DNA from: Bacteroidota bacterium
GTDB taxonomy: Bacteria > Bacteroidota > Rhodothermia > Rhodothermales > UBA10348
NCBI GenBank assembly: GCA_004356265.1
Contig: SMXK01000023.1
Span: 1-6,406, forward strand
Reading direction: 5' to 3'
Length of the DNA: 6,406 nt
The notes below the pieces were generated by a model, which searched no databases, was not told the origin of the DNA, and worked only from the letters and a program-made list of their open reading frames with translations. Below are positions 1 to 4,858 of this stretch, piece by piece; the first letter of the stretch is position 1; every line of letters begins with the position of its first letter. The position numbers and the translations under genes are program-made.

Positions 1-95
1 CACCAAAAGATGCATGAAAAGGAAAGCCACAGACTTCATGTCAGGCATGCTAAGTCGACATCCGGCAACTACAAGGCTAGGATTTGATCTGCTAT

Positions 96-112
96 TTGGT
101 AGTGACTACCAA
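96..112. repeat. Short perfect inverted repeat upstream of the CorA-family gene
   Basis: TTGGTAG (96-102) and CTACCAA (106-112) are perfect complements separated by TGA. The dyad lies about 65 bases upstream of the CorA-family start codon. A weak promoter match overlaps it: TTGATC at 84-89 and TACCAA at 107-112, 17 bases apart, with 4/6 and 3/6 agreement to the sigma70 boxes. It could be an operator or a small RNA hairpin; nothing in the sequence decides which. Confidence 0.3.
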
Positions 113-177
113 TTCGCCATGCACAGGCAAGGGCTTGTTTCAGAGATAACAATCGTTAGTCAGCAAAGAGGTGACCC

Positions 178-1137
178 ATGCAATTTCATGTCTACGAAAT
201 CACAGAAGACCGATACCTTCGCTATGTTGAAGCCGATTCGATTTCGCCCAAATGGCTTACCGACGATAACCATCGGTGGATCGACCTGACAGAGTTTCAA
301 AAGCATGATCTTGAAGCGCTTTTGGCGCCCTTGGACCTGAATTCGGAAATCATGGACGCATGTCTTGTTCAGCAATCACGCCCTCGCGTGATCACATTGG
401 AGCAAATTCTGTTCGTTTCGATCCCGGTTCAGACCGACAAGGACAATCTGTGTTATCTCACCTTCCTGTGCGACCCGACCACGATAATCACCATTCAGCA
501 TTCCGAGATTCTTTATCTGGATGATCTGGCTTCCCGTTATCTACACAGCCGCAGATTGATCGCCGCGAACACGGCTGGCCTGGTGTTCGAACTTGTAGAC
601 ACATCGTTGAGAAAAAATTCGTCCTTATATTTTTCCCTGCGCGATGAGGTTGTGGCCACGGCACAAATGCTTGAAGACGACGTGAGTGCAATCGATATCG
701 ACGTCATCATGAACCTGGCTCGCGAAGCGGTTCAACTTGAAATTCTTTTTCAAGATCAGCAGTACTGTCTATCTGAATTGTTAAATGGGCGTTCGGAAAG
801 CCTTGCGCTGGAAACCATCCGTGCGGCTTTAACCAGCCTTGTCGCCGACATAGACCGCGCTCAGTCCGCAGTCAGCCGGCTTCAAGGTCAGATTCGTGAT
901 CTTCATCAATACCACCTCCACAATGTGGAAGAAGCTACGAATCGGCGCCTGAATATGCTCACGCTGCTATCCGCTATATACCTTCCGCCAACTCTCTTAG
1001 CGGGCATTTACGGCATGAATTTCGATAACATTCCGATTGTCGGGATGCCATACGGATACGAGATTGCCATGGCGCTGATGATCACGCTAGTCCTCGGGCA
1101 ACTTGCGTTCTTTCGTTGGCGTGGCTGGTTTCAGTGA
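178..1137 (+). CDS. CorA/ZntB-family divalent cation transporter
   Basis: A 319-residue protein of the CorA metal ion transporter family, which forms pentameric inner-membrane channels for Mg2+ or other divalent cations (Zn2+ in ZntB). The signature GMN is at residues 279-281, directly after the first membrane helix (about 258-278, containing YLPPTLLAGIY). The second helix runs about 294-313 and ends in the basic tail FRWRGW, as expected for a cytosolic C terminus. Residues 1-255 form the cytoplasmic domain, with a long helical stretch from about 140 to 255. Length is normal for the family. ATG 178 is chosen because AAGAGGTGA (166-174) gives a good ribosome binding site. The gene ends in two in-frame TGA codons. 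Between GMN and helix 2 the loop FDNIPIVGMPYG lacks the MPEL motif of classical Mg2+ CorA, so the transported ion is left open. It appears monocistronic. Confidence 0.93.
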   Translation: MQFHVYEITEDRYLRYVEADSISPKWLTDDNHRWIDLTEFQKHDLEALLAPLDLNSEIMDACLVQQSRPRVITLEQILFVSIPVQTDKDNLCYLTFLCDPTTIITIQHSEILYLDDLASRYLHSRRLIAANTAGLVFELVDTSLRKNSSLYFSLRDEVVATAQMLEDDVSAIDIDVIMNLAREAVQLEILFQDQQYCLSELLNGRSESLALETIRAALTSLVADIDRAQSAVSRLQGQIRDLHQYHLHNVEEATNRRLNMLTLLSAIYLPPTLLAGIYGMNFDNIPIVGMPYGYEIAMALMITLVLGQLAFFRWRGWFQ

Positions 1138-1215
1138 TGAATTCTATTAGCCAATAATGAATTTGACTGCGGCTCCGAAATTTCTCCTGCGTCGTCATTT
1201 TTCCGGGGACTACAC

Positions 1216-1302
1216 ATGAAGCAAATAAGCTCACTCGTTTGTTGGGTTGCAGTTTTTGTCCTGGTCTTGTCTCCCGCAAGGACGGAACATATGTCGGTGT
1301 GA
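1216..1302 (+). CDS. Possible 28-residue ORF resembling an orphan signal peptide
   Basis: Too short for standard gene calling. ATG 1216 is preceded by GGGGA (1205-1209) at a good distance of 6 bases. The product begins MKQ, has a hydrophobic core (about residues 6-18, VCWVAVFVLVL), then SPA followed by polar residues, and stops at TGA 1300-1302. This is the layout of a Sec signal peptide with a possible cleavage after SPA, but almost no mature protein follows. The same frame stays open for another 26 codons past the TGA, so this may be the 5' end of a secreted-protein gene broken by a nonsense mutation. It could also be a small membrane peptide or chance. It lies 78 bases after the CorA-family gene on the same strand. 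Confidence 0.33.
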   Translation: MKQISSLVCWVAVFVLVLSPARTEHMSV

Positions 1303-1433
1303 ATTAATAGAGAATTGTCGTTCACGTTCTCAAGCCTTCAAGACGAAGCTTCATTATGTATGGCTAGAGCACACCCTTCGTAAGCCATTCCTGTTAGGCA
1401 CAAAACTGCACTGTAGGCACCTTGGGCGGGCGA

Positions 1434-1462
1434 TTGCATGGTGCCGCGTCTGCGAGTATGTT
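1434..1462 (+). promoter_or_regulatory. Candidate sigma70 promoter of the DUF6316-like gene
   Basis: TTGCAT (1434-1439) and TATGTT (1457-1462) are separated by exactly 17 bases and lie 37 bases before the start codon. Agreement with the consensus is only 3/6 and 4/6, so this is a spacing-supported suggestion. Confidence 0.3.
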
Positions 1463-1498
1463 TCGTAGGACATCACCCATCGGGGAGGTGGGGGAATT

Positions 1499-1705
1499 AT
1501 GAATCGCAAGGATGATCCAGCAGAGAAGCATTTCTTCCAGACTGAGAGGTTCTTCTCAGCCAATAGGGAGTGGTATTTCTCTACCCGCGAAACAGATCAC
1601 GGTCCTTTTCATTCACGTCTCATTGCTGAAGAAGAATTCAGTGTTTACCTCAGGACACAGGTCGGAATAAGGGACACTTGGGATACGCCGGGCGCCAGTC
1701 GCTGA
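1499..1705 (+). CDS. DUF6316-like small protein
   Basis: A 68-residue soluble protein of unknown function. Its core RFF (17-19), WYFSTRE (25-31), GPF (35-37), an AEEE stretch (43-46) and VYLR (49-52) matches the pattern I recall for the DUF6316 family of gammaproteobacterial small proteins (R-RFF, WYF-TRE, GPF, AE, Y). The family name is from memory and not from a search. ATG 1499 is certain: GGAGGTG at 1484-1490 is a nearly ideal ribosome binding site 8 bases upstream, which predicts strong translation. There is no signal peptide or membrane segment. The gene stands alone, convergent with the - strand pair beyond 1900. The last dozen residues fall outside the recalled core. The opposite-strand frame over the same bases has no ribosome binding site and is taken as a shadow. 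Confidence 0.8.
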   Translation: MNRKDDPAEKHFFQTERFFSANREWYFSTRETDHGPFHSRLIAEEEFSVYLRTQVGIRDTWDTPGASR

Positions 1706-1727
1706 ACGTCCGGTTGCGCGTCTCTCC

Positions 1728-1766
1728 GGGCTGTAGAAGCAGAAGCATGCAAACCTCTCACAGCCC
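1728..1766. repeat. Inverted repeat downstream of the DUF6316-like gene
   Basis: GGGCTGT (1728-1734) and ACAGCCC (1760-1766) are perfect 7-bp arms around a 25-base loop, starting 23 bases after the stop codon. There is no T-run after either arm, so it is not a standard intrinsic terminator. It may be a 3' UTR hairpin. Confidence 0.3.
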
Positions 1767-1806
1767 CACCAGCCCCGTTTAAGCCTTACCTACCCCAACC
1801 CTACTA

Positions 1807-1840
1807 CTGTATATCCAAACACCGCTGTATGGGCGTACAG
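1807..1840. promoter_or_regulatory. Two adjacent LexA-box-like palindromes
   Basis: The second site (1825-1840), CTGTATGGGCGTACAG, has the gammaproteobacterial LexA pattern CTGT-N8-ACAG with all eight defined bases. The first (1807-1822), CTGTATATCCAAACAC, matches seven of eight and has the strong left half TACTGTATAT. The sites are 2 bases apart. A possible -10 element TATACT lies at 1866-1871, with only a poor -35 at 17 bases (TCGCCT, 1843-1848). No gene starts nearby: the DUF6316-like gene ends upstream and the - strand unit terminates just to the right. The sites may control a small RNA, be left from a lost SOS gene, or bind another dyad-recognising regulator. Confidence 0.4.
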
Positions 1841-1902
1841 GATCGCCTGGGAGGTTGCTAATTCGTATACTCTAGCTTGGGGAAGGGGGGAATCCTCATG
1901 GA

Positions 1903-1932
1903 CGAAGAAGAAAAACTGGAGACCTCCTCCAG
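1903..1932 (-). terminator. Intrinsic terminator of the - strand pair
   Basis: Read on the - strand, CTGGAG and CTCCAG (1932-1927 and 1921-1916) form a perfect 6-bp stem around GAGGT, followed directly by TTTTTCTTCTT. This is a classic Rho-independent terminator. It lies 50 bases past the stop codon of the 49-residue ORF, which supports transcription of 2466-1983 as one unit. Confidence 0.75.
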
Positions 1933-1982
1933 AGCGGACCCTTAGAATCGGCAGTTTTACGACTGAAACGTGCCCACAGCAG

Positions 1983-2132
1983 TCAACGCTCTCGTCTCAA
2001 CTGGCTTCTTTCGCGCTGCAAGAATTCGCGATTCTTCCGTAGGTGGTACTCCTCCTCTTCATCGTCGAACTCGCCGAGACTATCGCTTAGTGCTTCCAAC
2101 ACTTCGATGTGACGTGCGTCTTCTTTGTTCAT
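1983..2132 (-). CDS. Possible 49-residue highly charged protein
   Basis: Unrecognised, and below the usual length cut-off. The product starts MNKEDARHIEVLEALS, continues with a strongly acidic patch (about residues 21-28, EFDDEEEE) and ends in an arginine-rich helix-like tail (RKNREF to QLRRER). Small acidic-then-basic proteins of this kind are common in gammaproteobacteria; it loosely recalls the PA3496-type family, but I cannot assign it. ATG 2132 has TGGAG close upstream, a short spacing. It follows the 86-residue gene by 73 bases on the same strand, and an intrinsic terminator sits 50 bases after its stop, which favours a real last gene of a two-gene unit. The overlapping + strand frame is arginine- and cysteine-rich without a ribosome binding site and is taken as the shadow. 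Confidence 0.5.
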   Translation of the reverse strand: MNKEDARHIEVLEALSDSLGEFDDEEEEYHLRKNREFLQRERSQLRRER

Positions 2133-2205
2133 GCACTCCACAGATTTGGATACGAGATTCGGTTAGGTCGAGATCTCTAAGCGCGTGACGTCGTGAAACA
2201 ACCAG

Positions 2206-2466
2206 CTATTTGGTGGGGGGTGTGTGTTCGGTGTCGCGTTCCGCTCCGAGTGCGTGCAAAGCCTTCACAATGCGATCGAACATGTCTGGGTGGAGTAGGG
2301 ACATTCCCGCCTCCTCCTCTGCTACCTCCAATCCATGAGCGTCAAATTCCCAACGGCGCAGAATCTCGATTTTCTGATTGCGGGTCAGCTCGAGGTCAGC
2401 AACTACTTCGCTCGGATCCGTAAACACCTTCGTCGGGTCCAGCATCGCCTTTTTGATATCTGTCAT
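2206..2466 (-). CDS. Conserved hypothetical protein (86 residues)
   Basis: A soluble 86-residue protein of a type I recognise as a conserved proteobacterial hypothetical. It starts MTDIKKAMLDPTKVF, has SEVVADLELT, then the conserved stretch QKIEILRRWEFDA (about residues 31-43) and an acidic AEEE (about 48-51). The C-terminal half contains a possible helix (FDRIVKALHALG). Function is unknown. The longer start at 2502 was rejected: ATG 2466 begins the conserved part and has AAGGGAA 10 bases upstream. That ribosome binding site lies in a 5-bp hairpin (2477-2489). A weak promoter (TTGACG at 2515-2510, TATCCC at 2491-2486, spacer 18) would start transcripts close to the start codon. It is divergent from the rubredoxin gene and leads the - strand unit. 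Confidence 0.78.
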   Translation of the reverse strand: MTDIKKAMLDPTKVFTDPSEVVADLELTRNQKIEILRRWEFDAHGLEVAEEEAGMSLLHPDMFDRIVKALHALGAERDTEHTPPTK

Positions 2467-2476
2467 GGCCGGCAAT

Positions 2477-2489
2477 TCCCTTTCAGGGA
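2477..2489 (-). promoter_or_regulatory. Hairpin containing the ribosome binding site of the 86-residue gene
   Basis: On the - strand UCCCU and AGGGA are perfect arms around GAA. The right arm is the Shine-Dalgarno core. A 5-bp stem is weak but could lower initiation. Confidence 0.3.
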
Positions 2490-2552
2490 TACCTGGTTGC
2501 ACTTTAACACGTCAATTGGGGTGGGGAACATTGGGTGAGAGTTCGCCGATTG

Positions 2553-2571
2553 GAAGCGATCGATACGCTTC
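2553..2571. repeat. Inverted repeat in the divergent intergenic region
   Basis: GAAGCG (2553-2558) and CGCTTC (2566-2571) flank a 7-base centre that contains ATCGAT. It lies between the divergent 86-residue and rubredoxin genes, a usual place for an operator, but it matches no binding site that I can name. Confidence 0.3.
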
Positions 2572-2617
2572 AAAATCATCGAAATCTAAGCGTCGAGGGA
2601 TTCGATCAAAACAGGGG

Positions 2618-2655
2618 TTGCTTGGCTACGAATACCCGAGTATTTAGTAGAGGAT
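2618..2655 (+). promoter_or_regulatory. Candidate rubredoxin promoter with an IscR-like dyad
   Basis: TTGCTT (2618-2623) and TATTTA (2641-2646) are spaced by 17 bases, each 3/6 to consensus. Overlapping them, ATACCCGAGT (2632-2641) and AGTAGAGGAT (2646-2655) resemble the two halves of a type 1 IscR site (ATASYYGACT and AGTCRRSTAT, 9/10 and 8/10), but the spacer is 4 rather than 5 bases. AATAC-CCGA-GTATT (2631-2644) is also a perfect short dyad. The reading as an iron/Fe-S responsive site is speculative. Confidence 0.25.
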
Positions 2656-2740
2656 TTCATTCTCTGCGATTGGGCTCTACTCCGCTCAGACCCCAAGCCA
2701 AATTGTGGTGCCGGGCACCTTTCGTGACGAGAGGCATGAT

Positions 2741-2908
2741 ATGCGTAAGTGGCAGTGCATGACCTGTGGGTTCATTTATGACGAGGCCGAGGGCTGGCCA
2801 GATGACAACGTTCCGCCGGGGACACGGTGGGAGGACGTTCCTGACGAGTGGATCTGTCCCGAGTGTGGCACGCCGAAGTCGGACTTCGAAATGGTGGAGA
2901 TCGGGTAA
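2741..2908 (+). CDS. Rubredoxin
   Basis: A 55-residue one-iron electron carrier of the cytoplasm. It has the two rubredoxin knuckles CMTCG (Cys6, Cys9) and CPECG (Cys39, Cys42), whose four cysteines bind one Fe(II/III). It also shows Y13, W37 and the PPGT and WEDVPDEW segments typical of the family. Length is standard. ATG 2741 was chosen over the ATG at 2705 because GAGAGG (2729-2734) lies 6 bases upstream and the added residues do not belong to the fold. Partners are usually rubredoxin reductases, alkane hydroxylases or oxygen/peroxide-reducing enzymes; none is encoded here, so the partner is unknown. It lies 241 bases before the formate dehydrogenase gene on the same strand. The 142-residue frame antisense to it is a shadow. 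Confidence 0.96.
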   Translation: MRKWQCMTCGFIYDEAEGWPDDNVPPGTRWEDVPDEWICPECGTPKSDFEMVEIG

Positions 2909-2995
2909 CGGAGCGTTGTGGTCGTCCTGCTTGGCGAGAGTCGGCTTCATATGCTTAGCCAGAACCCAGAAGATAACGCTAACCGACATATTCGC

Positions 2996-3010
2996 CAGCT
3001 TCGACAGCTG
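2996..3010. repeat. Small hairpin after the rubredoxin gene
   Basis: CAGCT (2996-3000) and AGCTG (3006-3010) form a perfect 5-bp stem with loop TCGAC. No T-run follows, so it is not a clear terminator. Confidence 0.25.
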
Positions 3011-3079
3011 AGATAAATCAGGGGTGTGGCCATTGGTCGAGACGTACAATTGCAGTCCCGTTGGGGGGATCGCGAAACT

Positions 3080-3108
3080 GTTCAAAGAGTAGAGAAGTGC
3101 TCTTGAAC
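3080..3108. promoter_or_regulatory. Imperfect inverted repeat upstream of formate dehydrogenase
   Basis: GTTCAA-A-GAG (3080-3089) pairs with CTC-TTGAAC (3100-3108): nine base pairs with one bulged A and a 10-base centre. It lies 41 bases before the start codon. TTGAAC (3103-3108) could double as a -35 element, with a poor -10 (CTGAAT, 3126-3131) at 17 bases. It may be an operator or a leader hairpin controlling the dehydrogenase; no named regulator fits. Confidence 0.35.
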
Positions 3109-3129
3109 TCCATTAACAACACAAGCTGA

Positions 3130-3148
3130 ATTTATTGGGTGAATAAAT
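3130..3148 (+). promoter_or_regulatory. Hairpin presenting the formate dehydrogenase ribosome binding site
   Basis: ATTTATT (3130-3136) and AATAAAT (3142-3148) are perfect 7-bp arms around GGGTG, and the start codon begins at 3150. The only Shine-Dalgarno-like bases (GGGTGA) therefore sit in the loop and the edge of an all-A/U stem abutting the AUG. Such a stem could act as a temperature- or ligand-sensitive gate; this is inference from the sequence. Confidence 0.4.
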
Positions 3149-3149
3149 C

Positions 3150-4373
3150 ATGAGTAAAGAAAAACTGAAGGTTGTCTGTGTCCTATATGACGATCCCGTG
3201 GATGGATATCCTCCAGAATATGCGCGTGATGGTATTCCTGAATTAGGTCGTTATCCCGATGGGCAGACGTTGCCGTCCCCGAGCGCAATAGATTTTACCC
3301 CCGGGGATCTTCTTGGAAGTGTCTCCGGTGAACTTGGTCTGCGAAAATTTATAGAAGATCACGGTCATACATTTGTTGTTACCTCTGACAAAGATGGCCC
3401 GGATTCTGTTTTGCAAAGAGAAATCGTTGATGCCGACGTAGTCATTTCACAACCGTTTTGGCCAGCTTACATAACTTCGGACATAGTGGCCAAGGCGCCC
3501 AATTTGAAGCTGGCGATTACGGCAGGAATTGGTTCAGACCATGTAGATCTGCAGGCAGCGATTGCAAACGACATTACTGTGACCGAGGTTACCTATTGCA
3601 ACAGCATCAGTGTGGCTGAGCATGTCGTCATGATGATCTTGGCGCTCGTTAGAAACTACATTCCATCGCACGACTGGGTTTTGAAAGGTGGATGGAATAT
3701 CGCCGATTGCGTATCCAGATCCTACGATGTCGAAGGCATGCATGTTGGTACGGTTGCTGCAGGTCGAATTGGGTTGGCGGTTTTGAAACGTATGAAACCT
3801 TTCGATGTAAAACTTCACTACTACGATAGACACGTTCTACCAGAGCAAGTGGCGAGAGAACTTGGGGTGACAGTTCATGATAGCGTCGAGTCCATGGTTG
3901 AGGTCTGTGACGTTGTGACGATCAATTGCCCGCTTCATCCTGAGACGGAAAATCTGTTTGACGATGAGATGATCAACAGGATGAAGCGTGGGGCTTATCT
4001 CATTAACACCGCGCGAGGGAAAATTTGCGACCGCAACGCGATCGCAAAGGCACTCCGGAGTGGTCAATTGGCTGGTTACGCAGGCGACGTCTGGTTTCCG
4101 CAGCCGGCACCAAAGGATCACCCGTGGAGATCGATGCCAAACCATGGAATGACACCGCATACGTCTGGAACCTCACTTGCAGCACAAGCTCGCTATGCAG
4201 CAGGGGTTCGGGAGATTTTGGAATGTTGGTTCGATGACAAACCAATTCGGGAAGAATATCTGATCGTTGAAGGTGGAAAACTGGCCGGAGCTGGTGCTCA
4301 CTCCTATAGCGAGGGTGACGCAACCGCCGGATCTGACGAAGCAGCCAAATTCAAGGAACGTACCGAACGATGA
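3150..4373 (+). CDS. fdh: NAD-dependent formate dehydrogenase (EC 1.17.1.9)
   Basis: A 407-residue cytoplasmic, metal-free D-2-hydroxyacid-dehydrogenase-family enzyme that oxidises formate to CO2 with reduction of NAD+, the last step of C1 oxidation. It aligns by eye along its full length with Pseudomonas sp. 101 FDH, with residue numbers shifted by +5. Visible residues are PFWPA (102-106), substrate-binding Ile127 and Asn151, the Rossmann motif AAGRIG (203-208), Asp226 (marks NAD+ over NADP+), catalytic Arg289 in TARG, and the Gln318/His337 pair. The cysteines at 150, 187, 253, 260, 293 and 359 also correspond. The C-terminal extension with GAHSYSEGDAT is typical of bacterial FDH. ATG 3150 gives the normal N terminus (KLKVVCVLYDDP); its ribosome binding site GGGTGA is within a hairpin. 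No subunits or cofactor-insertion genes are needed, in line with its standing alone. It could serve energy supply, NADH regeneration or formate detoxification. Confidence 0.98.
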   Translation: MSKEKLKVVCVLYDDPVDGYPPEYARDGIPELGRYPDGQTLPSPSAIDFTPGDLLGSVSGELGLRKFIEDHGHTFVVTSDKDGPDSVLQREIVDADVVISQPFWPAYITSDIVAKAPNLKLAITAGIGSDHVDLQAAIANDITVTEVTYCNSISVAEHVVMMILALVRNYIPSHDWVLKGGWNIADCVSRSYDVEGMHVGTVAAGRIGLAVLKRMKPFDVKLHYYDRHVLPEQVARELGVTVHDSVESMVEVCDVVTINCPLHPETENLFDDEMINRMKRGAYLINTARGKICDRNAIAKALRSGQLAGYAGDVWFPQPAPKDHPWRSMPNHGMTPHTSGTSLAAQARYAAGVREILECWFDDKPIREEYLIVEGGKLAGAGAHSYSEGDATAGSDEAAKFKERTER

Positions 4374-4461
4374 CACCGTCTGTGCCGTGAACAGAGAATC
4401 AGCATGAGCTTCAACCTCGGGTTCTCCTCGTTCGCGGAGACGTTGAGCAAACCCATGTTAG

Positions 4462-4629
4462 ATGTGGCTCGATGAATCGGGTACACAGACCCGCCACCAT
4501 ATATCGGCTCTGGTATTCGTTGAACTTACTGAAGACACCGCAACTACGGAGAACATGGTATTAGTCACTCATCAAACTACCGCCGCGCCTTATATCAACG
4601 GATCGGGCACTGCAAAACTGACTCCCTGA
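4462..4629 (+). CDS. Possible 55-residue ORF after formate dehydrogenase
   Basis: Unrecognised. ATG 4462 to TGA 4627 encodes a threonine-rich protein starting MWLDESGTQT, with ALVFVELTED (16-25) and ending GSGTAKLTP. It has no signal peptide or membrane segment. No good ribosome binding site precedes ATG 4462; an internal ATG at 4555 has GGAG 3 bases upstream. The reading frame continues past the TGA without another stop to 4794, straight into the membrane-helix segment described next, so the two may once have been one gene of about 110 codons. It overlaps the tail of a 23-codon frame (4404-4475) in another phase, which may be its original start displaced by a frameshift. Real gene, remnant and chance are all possible. 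Confidence 0.33.
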   Translation: MWLDESGTQTRHHISALVFVELTEDTATTENMVLVTHQTTAAPYINGSGTAKLTP

Positions 4630-4642
4630 CGGCAACATAAAA

Positions 4643-4794
4643 ATGACCCCCCTGTAGGTGACCCGACAAAAATTGGGGAACTCCTCGAAACAGATTTTTC
4701 GTCTGTCTCAAAAAAGAGCGTACTTTACTTCATCGGAATCCTGGCGTTTTTGGCTATCGTTTTTTTCTTGGACGCATACACGCGGACCCCATAG
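4643..4794 (+). pseudogene. Small single-helix membrane protein gene, apparently frameshifted in a C6 run
   Basis: The frame ending at TAG 4792 encodes GDPTKIGELLETDFSS, then SKKS, then a convincing membrane helix (4711-4770, from SVLYFIG to IVFFLD) and the short tail AYTRTP. It has no start codon after the previous stop at 4627. ATG 4643 is well placed but in another phase: as written it reads four codons and meets TAG. One extra C in the run CCCCCC (4647-4652) would join it to the frame and give a 50-residue protein with its C-terminal helix next to the end. Options are an inactivating frameshift, phase variation, ribosomal slippage, a base error, or the 3' part of the frame starting at 4462. 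I do not recognise the protein. The hydrophobic pattern is why I prefer this frame over the overlapping 63-codon one. Confidence 0.42.
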
Positions 4795-4827
4795 AAAAAC
4801 TCGGCGTAAACCGGGTTCTCCTACGCC
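4794..4827 (-). terminator. Candidate intrinsic terminator for the tRNA-Gly side
   Basis: On the - strand GGCGTA (4827-4822) and TACGCC (4808-4803) form a 6-bp stem, 7 with a G-U pair, around a 13-base loop. GAG and then TTTTT follow. It lies 32 bases past the stop of the 56-codon - strand ORF and is the nearest plausible end for transcripts coming from tRNA-Gly. The loop is large, so strength is uncertain. On the + strand there is no T-run. Confidence 0.45.
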
Positions 4828-4858
4828 TTACAAGCCGCCGAATATATAAATATCTAGA

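Larger units (their letters stand above)
1138..1498. other. Intergenic stretch with few genes
   Basis: This 361-base gap holds the 28-codon ORF described separately (1216-1302) and a possible promoter for the DUF6316-like gene. It also contains a 6-bp inverted repeat, GGCACC (1416-1421) with GGTGCC (1440-1445), and a TAGGCAC direct repeat at 1395 and 1414. Longer frames here lack ribosome binding sites and have no recognisable protein. No convincing terminator for the CorA-family gene is visible: the run TTTTT near 1198 is preceded only by a very weak stem. Confidence 0.5.

Noticed and set aside
14..289. 91-codon + strand frame at the left edge
   Set aside because: It overlaps the start of the CorA-family gene in another phase and has no family resemblance or good ribosome binding site.
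1898..1945. 15-codon + strand ORF (MDEEEKLETSSRADP) with a strong AAGGGGGGA ribosome binding site, downstream of the LexA-like boxes
   Set aside because: Its Lys/Glu-rich codons are the complement of the - strand terminator's U-tract and stem at 1903-1932, which explains the sequence better. It was kept out of the gene list.
2657..3085. 142-codon - strand frame
   Set aside because: It runs antisense through the whole rubredoxin gene, has no ribosome binding site and shows no recognisable domain.
4627..4629. TGA read as selenocysteine, suggested by its position in an open frame behind a formate dehydrogenase
   Set aside because: This dehydrogenase type is metal-free and not a selenoprotein, the codon context has no redox motif, and no convincing SECIS-like hairpin follows. 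A nonsense change or two separate ORFs is simpler.
4658..4849. 63-codon + strand frame starting at GTG
   Set aside because: It overlaps the membrane-helix frame. Its product is basic and low in structure signals, while the other phase gives a clean hydrophobic helix.
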